Below are positions 1 to 7,350 of a DNA stretch of 36,411 nt, in pieces. The notes below the pieces were generated by a model. The model saw only the letters and a program-made list of their open reading frames with translations. It did no database searches and was not told the DNA's origin. This stretch comes from an uncultured Clostridia bacterium (GTDB lineage: Bacteria > Bacillota > Clostridia > Oscillospirales > Ruminococcaceae). The position numbers and the translations under genes are program-made. The first letter of the stretch is position 1. Every line of letters begins with the position of its first letter. The stretch lies in the NCBI GenBank assembly GCA_944382845.1, contig CALWNN010000024.1, positions 1-36,411 on the forward strand, written 5' to 3'.

Positions 1-3
1 TGA

Positions 4-198
4 TTATACCGCTATTCCTGTGATTTCTTCCATTGTGCGACCTCGCTTTCTCAGGTCATTTAGAAAGCAAAACAAGGTTTGCGAATCAAATGCTCTTAAT
101 TCGTGTTCAATATATTCCATACGCTTATTTTGAAAGGTGCGCAATGAATTTTCATAATCCTGCCCTTTGTGAATAACAGCGTTCATCTTAAAATCCAT
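4..198 (-). CDS. Small hypothetical element protein
   Basis: A 64-residue protein that I do not recognise. It is charged and probably helical, with no membrane segment or cysteine pair. A strong ribosome binding site (AGGAGGT, 7 bases before the ATG) supports translation. It lies 11 bases downstream of the parB-like gene on the same strand, so it is probably the next gene of the relaxase/ParB operon. Both ends are inside the window, so it is complete. Confidence 0.6.
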   Translation of the reverse strand: MDFKMNAVIHKGQDYENSLRTFQNKRMEYIEHELRAFDSQTLFCFLNDLRKRGRTMEEITGIAV

Positions 199-209
199 AG
201 GCGTACCTC

Positions 210-1058
210 CTATCTGGAATCTCTGTCTCGCAAGCGCTTTCGGTGGTACGCTTCACAGAGCTTTACAATGGTTTCTTCAATCTGAGCAGTGGTATAGTGT
301 TGGGGAAAATACTTGCGGATACGGTTGGCAGGAATTTTTACCCGTTCTTTCTGATTGGCTTTTTCTTCGCTCATAATGGCGGACAGCCTTTCTTCAGTAA
401 ATAAACCCTGCATACTGAGAGCCTTTAACCGCTGCGCCTGAGATAAATTAGGTGTGCAATCGTTGTATTCTATTTCCGATAACAGCATTTCTTGTTCTTC
501 AGGCTGTAAATAGGAAAGCTCAACGGCGGGTGTAAAAGCAATCCGCCCCTCGTCAACCATATCCAAAATGGGTTGGATAAGATTAGTCAGGCGGATAAAG
601 CGCTGAATTTGGCGGGCGCTGTCTTCTGCGGATTGTGCCATCAATTCATCACTTCGCAACTTCGTGCCAACTTGGCACGAAGTTAAATCTGTTCTTTTTC
701 CTTGTGCTGATAGTGCGTCGAGCTTCATTTTATAAGCAGAGGCTTTTTCGCTCGGCAGGATATTTTCTCGCTGTAAATTGCTGTCTACAAGAAAAATGAC
801 CGCTTCATTGCGGTCAAGTTCTTTAATAATTGTTGGAACACTTGTTATACCGAGATATTCACAAGCAAATCTTCTCCGGTGCCCGCTGACAATTTCATAT
901 TTTCCGTTATCTGTCGGGCGGGCAATAATCGGAGCAATAACACCTGTTTCAGCTATGCTTTTAATAAGCTGTTCCATCTCCGTATCCATAGTCACCTTAA
1001 ACGGATTATCGGGTGCGGATACAAGATCTGTAATCTGTATATTTTTTATTTCATTCAT
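210..1058 (-). CDS. ParB/Spo0J-family DNA-binding partition protein
   Basis: A ParB-type protein of 282 residues. The N-terminal ParB/Srx (CTPase) domain shows an NPF motif near residue 18, SGHRRRFA at 58-65 (the GHRR box) and DSNLQREN at 92-99. A KorB/ParB-type helix-turn-helix follows at about 100-215, and the C-terminal tail is basic. Such proteins bind parS-like sites and help partition or regulate plasmids and ICEs. The ATG has a GAGAGGTAA binding site. It sits 6 bases downstream of the relaxase gene, so co-transcription is likely. No ParA ATPase is next to it. The partner may lie off the left edge, or the protein may act as an element regulator. Family assignment is firm and exact role is inferred. 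Confidence 0.88.
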   Translation of the reverse strand: MNEIKNIQITDLVSAPDNPFKVTMDTEMEQLIKSIAETGVIAPIIARPTDNGKYEIVSGHRRRFACEYLGITSVPTIIKELDRNEAVIFLVDSNLQRENILPSEKASAYKMKLDALSAQGKRTDLTSCQVGTKLRSDELMAQSAEDSARQIQRFIRLTNLIQPILDMVDEGRIAFTPAVELSYLQPEEQEMLLSEIEYNDCTPNLSQAQRLKALSMQGLFTEERLSAIMSEEKANQKERVKIPANRIRKYFPQHYTTAQIEETIVKLCEAYHRKRLRDRDSR

Positions 1059-1064
1059 AATGTT

Positions 1065-2453
1065 TTACCTCTCTTTATTTCTGTTTCTGTTGCGTGACTT
1101 TATTTCTGCATCACGCTCGGTTTTCAGCAGCTCCCACACTTGCGGACAACGCTCCAATGCGGATTCTGCCAGTTTTAGTTCTTTACGCAGGGGCTTTAGT
1201 TTCTTTGAAAGTTCCCTTGCGGCTGTGTTTTTCGTTTGCCGTTCCTCATCGGATTTCGGACGGCGGTTGCTGTTGCGGATTTTCTGCCGTTCTGTTTCCA
1301 ATGAAGCAATTTCAGCGTTGCGGCTGTCCATAAAATTCAAAATATCCTCTGTTGAGTGCAGGTCATTACTTTTCAGAAAAGCGTATTCCGACAACAGCTT
1401 TTTCTCTATCGTCAGGGATTGACGGATAGAGGGCGAAAGCGGATGATTCCTACGCTGTAATTCCTGCTCATCACGAGTGAGATTTAATAGCTGCAAGAGG
1501 ATATAAAAAAGGACATCCACCAAAACAACGGCGGTGTCCTTCGAGTGAGTTATCTCGTAATCTAACTTTTTCTCTAAAATGAGTAACGGATAAACCTTCG
1601 GCCTGAACGGCGGATTATTGTTGCGGAGAACATAGAAACGCTCATTGCTGCGGTTTTCATAAATCCGCTTGCGGAGTACCTCATTGGTGTATCCGAGCGA
1701 GTCCAAACGGATTGCCCGTTTCCAACCGGGGGCAATGATAGAAATATGCTCATAATCTCTGCTTCTTGGAAACTGATACCCAAGCGATACCAGCCGGCGT
1801 TCAATATCGTCCACATTTCCGCAATAGGGCAGAATGCTTTCGATATCCCGCTTCAGAATATCTCGGTGAGTTAAACCGCCGCTTTTGTGAATCCAATAGT
1901 CTTTCTTCCGATTGCCTGTGAATTTACTCGGCGGCAATACGCTTTTCCCTCGTTCCAAGCAAACTGCGTCGGAAATCTCCCGCAATTTGTAGTGGTCTGA
2001 AATATGGTTCTCAAATTTCCGACCGGTGCGAAAAGATACAGAATTAATCACAATATGATTGTGAAGATTATCCGTGTTCAGGTGGGTGGTGACTACTATC
2101 TCATAATCCTTGCCCCACATACGTCGTGCGGTTTCCAAGCCAATTTGGTGTGCTTCTTCAGGCGTAACCTCGCCGCACTTAAAGCTTTGATATCCGTGAT
2201 AGGCAACATTACCGCCGAGCTTGCCGTAACGATGCTTAGTAGCCATTATATATTCGTATGCTTTTTGCTTCGGACAGTTGATACCCGAAACATACATCGT
2301 TTGATCCGCCTTTTTATCATTCTCAACATAACGGAGTGCCGCATATAAATCCCCGTCCAAGAACTTTTTATCGGTGGTTTTGTCGGGATTACGGGCATAT
2401 TCGATTACTTCTTTCAGCCTGTTTTTAACAGGCCAGAATCCTGTGGTAGCCAC
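1065..2453 (-). CDS. Relaxase/mobilization nuclease (MobA/VirD2-like, MOB_P type)
   Basis: This 462-residue protein should nick oriT and lead the transferred strand during conjugation. The metal-binding motif III is clear: HLNTDNLHNHIV at residues 124-135, with H124, H131 and H133 as the three-histidine site. A candidate catalytic tyrosine is Y19 in VIEYARNP (motif I). The C-terminal third is charged and helical. The start is GTG, one base after the mobC stop (TGA at 2455-2457), with GGAG about 11 bases upstream, so translation is probably coupled to mobC. The adjacent MobC-like gene and repeat-rich non-coding DNA support a working mobilization module. No coupling protein or type IV secretion genes are in this window. 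Confidence 0.93.
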   Translation of the reverse strand: MATTGFWPVKNRLKEVIEYARNPDKTTDKKFLDGDLYAALRYVENDKKADQTMYVSGINCPKQKAYEYIMATKHRYGKLGGNVAYHGYQSFKCGEVTPEEAHQIGLETARRMWGKDYEIVVTTHLNTDNLHNHIVINSVSFRTGRKFENHISDHYKLREISDAVCLERGKSVLPPSKFTGNRKKDYWIHKSGGLTHRDILKRDIESILPYCGNVDDIERRLVSLGYQFPRSRDYEHISIIAPGWKRAIRLDSLGYTNEVLRKRIYENRSNERFYVLRNNNPPFRPKVYPLLILEKKLDYEITHSKDTAVVLVDVLFYILLQLLNLTRDEQELQRRNHPLSPSIRQSLTIEKKLLSEYAFLKSNDLHSTEDILNFMDSRNAEIASLETERQKIRNSNRRPKSDEERQTKNTAARELSKKLKPLRKELKLAESALERCPQVWELLKTERDAEIKSRNRNRNKER

Positions 2454-2454
2454 G

Positions 2455-2853
2455 TCACATCACACTCCGTTTATCGCTTTCGTCATAAATGCCGAAAGAC
2501 TCACCACTTCGTGGATGCTCCTTTTCCCCACAAAGCAGGCTTTGCGGGGACCCCGAAATATCCTCCTTCCGTGGTAATAAAAGCTTTGAATGGATTTCAT
2601 CAATCAGTGTAAGCAGTTGGGTTTCCGTTTCGGGTGTAAATGTTGCTGTGTTGCATAGCTCGCATAATTTGTTGTAGAAATCAAAAAAGGCATCAGGAAG
2701 AACCGTTCTCGGCTCATATCCCAATGCCCTCTGCACAACATATTCGCTAATGGATGAATTACATTTCTCAGCAATCCGTTTGATTTTTTCCTTCTCTTTT
2801 GGTTTTACCCGAATATCAATTCGGGCAAACTTTTCTTTTGGGTTTCTGTTCAT
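2455..2853 (-). CDS. MobC-like relaxosome accessory protein
   Basis: A 132-residue protein starting at the ATG at 2853, chosen because AGAAGGAA lies just upstream. Longer in-frame starts run into the repeat-rich DNA and lack a binding site. The N-terminus (residues 8-50, with RVKPKEKEKIKRIAEK and then SISEYVVQRALG) has the form of a ribbon-helix-helix protein of the MobC/MbeC type, which binds oriT and helps the relaxase. The C-terminal part is helical and then polar. It is directly upstream of the relaxase in an apparent operon, as expected. Its upstream region is the likely oriT. Confidence 0.78.
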   Translation of the reverse strand: MNRNPKEKFARIDIRVKPKEKEKIKRIAEKCNSSISEYVVQRALGYEPRTVLPDAFFDFYNKLCELCNTATFTPETETQLLTLIDEIHSKLLLPRKEDISGSPQSLLCGEKEHPRSGESFGIYDESDKRSVM

Positions 2854-2894
2854 AAAATTCCTTCTTTCTGTATTCGGGGTGTTAGGGAACCGAG

Positions 2895-3134
2895 TAGCGA
2901 CCGCCGCCGGTGGCGGATAAAGGGAGCACGGAGGGCTGTGCCGCAACACGGTGAAACAAGCCGCCGCAAGAGTGGCGAAGTTGAACCGCCTGTTGCAAAC
3001 GGGTAAAGTTTTCCTGTTGCAAAGGGGTTTTAGGGAACTCCCTAAGATTTTGAGTTGGAACTTGCCGTACAAGTTCCCTGCTTGTTACAGTATAAGACAT
3101 ACCGTTCTCGGCAATATATGCTGTTCTCGGTATG
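2895..3134. other. Candidate origin of transfer (inverted-repeat cluster)
   Basis: Non-coding DNA directly upstream of mobC, dense with perfect inverted repeats. They are CCGCC/GGCGG (2901-2916), TTAGGGA/TCCCTAA with a 2-base loop (3030-3045), GGAACTTG/CAAGTTCC with a 5-base loop (3057-3077), and CATACCG/CGGTATG (3098-3134) with GTTCTCGG repeated inside it. oriT of MOB_P systems usually lies next to mobC/relaxase genes and has such arms beside the nic site. I cannot place the nick from sequence alone. Some of the repeats could instead serve the mobC promoter. Confidence 0.5.
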
Positions 3135-3154
3135 CCACGTACTGCGTGCCTTTC

Positions 3155-3271
3155 TGATGTCAAAACAGCGTGTTTTCTTTTCGAAATCTGCAACTATCGC
3201 TGACATCAAAAGTGCCGTCACTTTTTCAGTAAAATGCGTTTTGACATTAAGAAACCAGGTGTTTGACATCA
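3155..3271. repeat. Iteron-like TGACATCA sites beside parR
   Basis: The octamer TGATGTCA/TGACATCA occurs at 3155-3162, 3201-3208 and 3264-3271, with a variant TGACATTA at 3242-3249. Two perfect hairpins are interleaved: AAAACA/TGTTTT (3162-3176) and AAAAGTG/CACTTTT (3208-3225). The last site overlaps the parR stop codon. Repeats of this kind next to a ParR gene could be its centromere or an operator, but spacing is uneven and the function is inferred. Confidence 0.4.
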
Positions 3272-3604
3272 CCCGAACAACTCCAAATCGTCAAGGACAC
3301 TTGCGGCATTTTCTGCTTTCTGTTTCTCGGTCAGTTCTGTAACAGCGGCGGTGACTTTCTTATGCTCAGGGGCAACAACAGCAATATCCGCTATTTCTTT
3401 CCGCAACATCAGCCGGATTTTCTCCACTAAGGCATCCTCGCTTTGTTTCTGTGCTGTGTTTGCGATATACGCCGAAATCAGGTCAATGACAAATTGATTG
3501 CGGGATTTGAATTTCTCACAATCAAGTGCTTTTAGGAACTCGGCGGCACTTCGTTCTTTATCGTCCTCCAAGTTAAACCGCAAAGTCATTCTGTAAATGT
3601 TCAT
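3269..3604 (-). CDS. parR: ParR-like centromere-binding adaptor
   Basis: A 111-residue protein whose start overlaps the parM stop as ATGA, so the two are translationally coupled. The N-terminal part (YRMTLRFNL, then a helix pair to about residue 50) fits a ribbon-helix-helix DNA-binding domain. The C-terminal part is charged and helical and ends in LDDLELFG, a plausible filament-binding tail. In ParMRC systems ParR binds the centromere and links it to the ParM filament. The assignment rests mainly on position after parM and size, because this family diverges quickly. Confidence 0.7.
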   Translation of the reverse strand: MNIYRMTLRFNLEDDKERSAAEFLKALDCEKFKSRNQFVIDLISAYIANTAQKQSEDALVEKIRLMLRKEIADIAVVAPEHKKVTAAVTELTEKQKAENAASVLDDLELFG

Positions 3605-4524
3605 ACGCTTTTACCTGCTGATAACTGAATTTCCGCAAGGTATTCATAACCTTTGGCGGCGGCACAAATATCCTCGACGAATACCGTGCGGTCGGGATTA
3701 AACTTGTAGAAATTCTTGACAAGACAACTTCCGCCGCCGGTTACATACAGCTTCATTGTGCTTTCGTCATAGCCGTGTTCCCGAAGCCTGCGAAAAATAT
3801 CCCGAACATACTCAGCGGCTATTGCTTTGATAATTTTCAAATCAGCGGCGGAGATTTCAGCAGTTCCCGTTTGTAACACTTCCTCAATAATATAATCATT
3901 GATTTCACGGTGAGTTTTCTGCATAAAGGCTTCACGCACCGCAAGAGTACATTGATAAGTTCCGAATATTTCGGTGAACATTTTGCCCGACTGCGGCTTG
4001 CCGTTTATCATATACAACACATTTATTGTGCCGTTGCCGATGTCGGCAATCAGATTAATGCCTGTTAGCTTTGTGGCAAATGGAGCGATAGCGGCATATC
4101 CCTGCGGATAAATACTGACGCTGGCAATACGGATATGGTAGTTCTCTTTTCGATAGATGAAAGATACTTCCGCATTCTTTGTGAGATAAGAGGCAAAAGT
4201 GTTTTTCTGTCCGCTTGTCCAAGTCAAAGGCAGACCTGCGGCAATATGGACATCCGCTTCGGTAACACCTTCTGCTTTCAGTTCTTTAGCGATTGCCGCA
4301 AGAGTGAGAATATAGTAGTCCTCATCTTTGATTTTGTCGGGAACAAATTCCTTGTGTCCCTCGCCAATCAGATAATACTTATTTTCGTAAACGAGCATGT
4401 CTGCGGTAAAGAGTGGCTCGGAGTCATAGGCGATAATCCCTGACTTAAAACAGCAGTTTGCCGTTTTCATATTTCCGTAGCCATGGTCGATACCGATAAT
4501 TTTTGTGTTTCCAATAGTTTTCAT
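3601..4524 (-). CDS. parM: ParM-like actin-family segregation ATPase
   Basis: An actin-fold protein of 307 residues that should polymerise with ATP to separate element copies. Phosphate-1 motif IGIDHGYGN is at residues 10-18, phosphate-2 motif IADIGNGT at 159-166 (D161), and the adenosine motif VTGGGS at 261-266. Length is normal for ParM/Alp proteins. The ATG has AGAGGTAAAAC upstream. It precedes parR with a 4-base overlap and follows the Cys-rich VLP gene. A segregation ATPase suggests the element replicates as a circle at least part of the time, as reported for some ICEs. Confidence 0.9.
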   Translation of the reverse strand: MKTIGNTKIIGIDHGYGNMKTANCCFKSGIIAYDSEPLFTADMLVYENKYYLIGEGHKEFVPDKIKDEDYYILTLAAIAKELKAEGVTEADVHIAAGLPLTWTSGQKNTFASYLTKNAEVSFIYRKENYHIRIASVSIYPQGYAAIAPFATKLTGINLIADIGNGTINVLYMINGKPQSGKMFTEIFGTYQCTLAVREAFMQKTHREINDYIIEEVLQTGTAEISAADLKIIKAIAAEYVRDIFRRLREHGYDESTMKLYVTGGGSCLVKNFYKFNPDRTVFVEDICAAAKGYEYLAEIQLSAGKSV

Positions 4525-4542
4525 AGTGTTTTACCTCTTTCT

Positions 4543-4603
4543 GCCGGAATACCGGCGTTTAATTTTTTTGTTTTGATAACCGTTTGTGGGAGCAGTTATC
4601 AAA
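4543..4603. repeat. Two hairpins between the VLP gene and parM
   Basis: A compact GCCGG/CCGGC hairpin (4543-4556) sits just upstream of the parM ribosome binding site. A 9-bp perfect repeat TTTGATAAC/GTTATCAAA (4572-4603) overlaps the stop of the VLP gene. On the plus strand the first hairpin is followed by a T-rich run, but the genes here run on the minus strand. They may act as operator, centromere or RNA processing sites for the parMR unit. The function is not shown by sequence. Confidence 0.4.
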
Positions 4604-4829
4604 TAACAAAATTGTGCTGCAAAATTTCTTCGTACAGTTTCTTGTCAGCGGGCAATACTGCTTTCAGAAAATAGTTGCAATAAATTCCGTAACAGGAAAT
4701 TTTCTGAATACAACAGCAAGGCTCGCCGTCGTCTAAAAGTAGACAGTTCCCGTCATCGTAATTGCAGCAGAGATTACGAATCAGGGCATTAACCTTGTCC
4801 GACTGCTTGGGTGTGATTTTTAACACCAT
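4599..4829 (-). CDS. Cysteine-rich VLP-type element protein
   Basis: A 76-residue protein starting at the ATG at 4829, which has GAGGAAACACT directly upstream. It is rich in cysteine: NLCCNYDDGNC, EPCCCIQ and GIYCNYF. It ends in LPADKKLYEEIL, the pattern of the family annotated as cysteine-rich VLP proteins in Clostridia mobile elements. The family has no established function. The cysteine spacing suggests metal binding. It lies at the head of the minus-strand arm, ahead of parM and parR, and is divergent from the DUF6076 gene. Confidence 0.75.
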   Translation of the reverse strand: MVLKITPKQSDKVNALIRNLCCNYDDGNCLLLDDGEPCCCIQKISCYGIYCNYFLKAVLPADKKLYEEILQHNFVI

Positions 4830-5008
4830 AGTGTTTCCTCTTTCCTTTTTTCGGGCAATAAAAAAGCCACCGGAATCAACCGACGGCACATTACCCTTTA
4901 TTTGAGGAGGGATTGTTCCTTCCTCACTTATTTTAATACCTGAATTTTTGAATTGTTGGAGAAACAGAGTAACAATAGGAAAACAAAAAGCGTAACACGC
5001 ATAAACCA

Positions 5009-5037
5009 TTGAAAATACTGCATTTTTATGATATAAT
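5009..5037 (+). promoter_or_regulatory. Sigma-A type promoter for the plus-strand arm
   Basis: TTGAAA (5009-5014) and TATAAT (5032-5037) are separated by exactly 17 bases. It faces the DUF6076 gene 100 bases downstream and marks the divergent point between the two arms of the element. Confidence 0.75.
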
Positions 5038-5136
5038 ATCTAAAAACAATATTTTACAATTCCAGCTTGATAAAAATATTTTCAAACTTTTTAAATGGGA
5101 GCTTTATGGAACACCTGATATGAAAGGAGAGCGGAA

Positions 5137-6267
5137 ATGGATAAGGTCAGCTTCTTTAATGCGGACTACCGTGACGGTAGAGTGCATATCGGCGGCAAAG
5201 CTTATCCCGCCGGAACCTTTGCAACACATTTACTCAATCAGTATTATGAAAATGATACAGCCACCCGCATTGCTGTTTTTAAGCAATACATTTTAGCGGT
5301 ACTGCGCGAGCTTGAACAGGGATATATGAATCCTACCGATTTTGTGAAGTGTGGTGAAGAAATTTGTGCCATTCTAAAAGCGCTTTCCGCCTTGCAACCG
5401 TTTTCTATACTTAATGCAAATGATGAGCGTAACAGAATAACGACGTTGTTTACAGAGGGTAATGCCCAGCGCATAGCTGATCATCTCCGCCGCCGAGCAG
5501 CGGTTGCCAATATGGATATAGGTGCGATTGCTTTAGGCGCTGTGCCGAAAGAATATGACAAAGAACTTTTTGCCATTGCAGAAGCTCTACTATCCGACAT
5601 AAAGAAAACACTTGCTTTTTACGATACCATCAGCGAAGATATGCGAAACGCCTTTGAACAGTTGCTTGCATTTACAAGCTGTGTAGATGGAGCCGCCCGC
5701 TTTGACGAAGCGCATTTACTGCCGATTGCTATGAAAGTATTCGGACAAGCGACCTTCCCCTTAAAAACAGAATATGTATCTATCCGAAAAACAAGAAACA
5801 GCAAAACTCCTGTAACGGCAAGACGGCTGTATTTTGAAAGCTATTACAGCTTCATCATTACCGATTTCTTTGAGGGACTGCACTACGGACATTATCCAAG
5901 GCAATGCTCTATCTGCAAGAAGTATTTTCTTATGCAGTCCGCCGCAAGACAGAAATATTGCAGTGGATATGCGCCTTTTATGCTGAAAGGAAAGCCGATA
6001 ACCTGTCGAAAATATGCGGCAAGAACCAACCGCAAGGAACTGGTGGAGGGTAATCCTGTTATACGCCTATACAAAAATCGCTGCTCCGCAATCCGCAATG
6101 AGCAAAAGCGTGGAACCGTTACTCCTGAATTTGCCGCCGCAGCCAAAGCTCTTGCGAAAAGTCGTATGCAACTTGCAAAGCAAAATCCTGAATATGCAAA
6201 CGGTCAATATATATCGGATATGAGTCGTGAAAACCTCTATGCCGATACCGATATGCAAATGAAATAA
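5137..6267 (+). CDS. DUF6076-type zinc-finger protein
   Basis: A 376-residue protein resembling DUF6076 proteins of Clostridia mobile elements. Residues 1-230 are helical with no known motif. A cysteine cluster follows at about 256-290: CSICKKYF, YCSGY and ITCRKYA. This resembles a treble-clef or CGNR-like zinc site, so nucleic acid binding is likely. The ATG has AAAGGAGAGCGGAA upstream. It is the first gene of the rightward arm, 30 bases before the sigma-like gene, and probably in one operon with it. A role in controlling the element is inferred from position only. Confidence 0.72.
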   Translation: MDKVSFFNADYRDGRVHIGGKAYPAGTFATHLLNQYYENDTATRIAVFKQYILAVLRELEQGYMNPTDFVKCGEEICAILKALSALQPFSILNANDERNRITTLFTEGNAQRIADHLRRRAAVANMDIGAIALGAVPKEYDKELFAIAEALLSDIKKTLAFYDTISEDMRNAFEQLLAFTSCVDGAARFDEAHLLPIAMKVFGQATFPLKTEYVSIRKTRNSKTPVTARRLYFESYYSFIITDFFEGLHYGHYPRQCSICKKYFLMQSAARQKYCSGYAPFMLKGKPITCRKYAARTNRKELVEGNPVIRLYKNRCSAIRNEQKRGTVTPEFAAAAKALAKSRMQLAKQNPEYANGQYISDMSRENLYADTDMQMK

Positions 6268-6297
6268 CGGTCACAACATAGAATGGAGGTGAGTGCT

Positions 6298-7203
6298 GTG
6301 GCAGAGATTTATACAGAACCGAATGAATTTAAGCGTTATGCTCTTGTTCCAGCACCGCCGAAATGGGATTTGCAGGAGTATATTGTCGCTTACTTCAAAG
6401 AAAAAGATAATAAATATATTGCGTGGTTTCTGCATTATTACGAAAATACGCTGAATGCAAATGTTCAGAAATATATGCGGCAGTTTTTTATGCCGGAGCA
6501 TTTTACCGACATCAAACAGGCATATATTATGGGACTTTTGAAAGCGTTAGAAAATTATGATATTTCCGTCGGCACACCTTTTACCGTTTATAAGGAAAGA
6601 TATACCGAGCGTGAGGTGCTGAACTATATCCGCTGTATCCGCACAGGTTACACTGCACAGAGCCTTGCGGAATTTGCCAAGTTGCGTAAAGCTATGGCAA
6701 TATGGGATAAATACGAGCGAAGCTACACCGACGAAACACTCAAAATGATTGCTGATGAAATGGGCGAAGAAACCGATGCCGTTAAACATATTCTGCTCAG
6801 TAGCTTGCTCAATGAAAACGCCGTGGAACTGTATCGTAAATATGCCGATGAGGACGGCGAGGAAAGCACGGAAGAAATCGTCCCTGACCATTCCAATAAT
6901 CCGTCTTATTTGTTTTTCAAATCCGAATTATATTCTTGTTTGTGGGAAGCATTTGATAAGCTAAACTATGAAGAACAATCTATGCTTGCCCAGTATTTCG
7001 GCTTTTGCTTAGAATGCAAAGGCATATTTTATATGGATTACAAAGATTTGGATGAATACGGCGAGCCGAAAAAGAAGTTGATACCAAAAATGATGTATAC
7101 CGATATTGCCACCGATCACGAATACAGTTCGGCTAACACAGCGAAAAGAATATGTGATAAGGCAATTAAAAAGCTGAAAGAAGCAATGGCAGATTGGCGG
7201 TAA
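6298..7203 (+). CDS. Sigma-70-family RNA polymerase sigma factor-like protein
   Basis: A 301-residue protein. I place the start at the GTG at 6298 because GGAGG lies 8 bases before it. The ATG at 6283 would overlap that site. Residues about 35-110 resemble sigma region 2 (FLHYYENTLNANVQKYM, DIKQAYIMGLLKALENYD, then FTVYKERYTEREVLNYIR). Residues 125-165 resemble region 3 with LKMIADEMG. The C-terminal SSANTAKRICDKAIKKL looks like the end of region 4. It could direct polymerase to element promoters, for instance the duplicated boxes at 9500 and 11597, which have no clear -35. Family fit is good, and the target is a guess. Confidence 0.75.
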   Translation: MAEIYTEPNEFKRYALVPAPPKWDLQEYIVAYFKEKDNKYIAWFLHYYENTLNANVQKYMRQFFMPEHFTDIKQAYIMGLLKALENYDISVGTPFTVYKERYTEREVLNYIRCIRTGYTAQSLAEFAKLRKAMAIWDKYERSYTDETLKMIADEMGEETDAVKHILLSSLLNENAVELYRKYADEDGEESTEEIVPDHSNNPSYLFFKSELYSCLWEAFDKLNYEEQSMLAQYFGFCLECKGIFYMDYKDLDEYGEPKKKLIPKMMYTDIATDHEYSSANTAKRICDKAIKKLKEAMADWR

Positions 7204-7284
7204 GCAGAATTAAAATATCGAAATTACAATAAAATCACTTGATTTGTGAACTTGCAATTTTCTGATTATTCAAAGACATACACC

Positions 7285-7319
7285 GTTTTTGTCCCACCGA
7301 ATCTTGTAAAATGCAGTCA
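7285..7319 (+). repeat. 35-bp upstream box, copy 1 (WYL gene)
   Basis: This 35-base stretch matches 10100-10134 at 28 of 35 positions without gaps. It lies about 30 bases before the WYL start codon and contains that gene's -35 hexamer. The best conserved parts are the T-run followed by TCCCA, and TAAAATG followed by AGTCA. It may be an operator shared by the two genes. Confidence 0.6.
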
Positions 7320-7332
7320 ATGGAAGTATAGT
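7304..7332 (+). promoter_or_regulatory. Promoter of the WYL gene
   Basis: TTGTAA (7304-7309) and TATAGT (7327-7332) are spaced by 17 bases, 18 bases upstream of the chosen ATG at 7351. The 5' leader would be short, about 12 bases. The -35 lies inside the 35-bp box, so a repressor bound there would block it. Confidence 0.6.
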
Positions 7333-7350
7333 AATGTTGAGGTGAAGAAA

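Noticed and set aside
2882-3342. Several overlapping frames in the repeat-rich region
   Set aside because: They lie on both strands over inverted repeats, lack binding sites and resemble no protein family.
4907-4929. TGAGGA/TCCTCA hairpin upstream of the VLP gene
   Set aside because: The stem is short with a mismatch and has no T-run or clear link to a transcript end.
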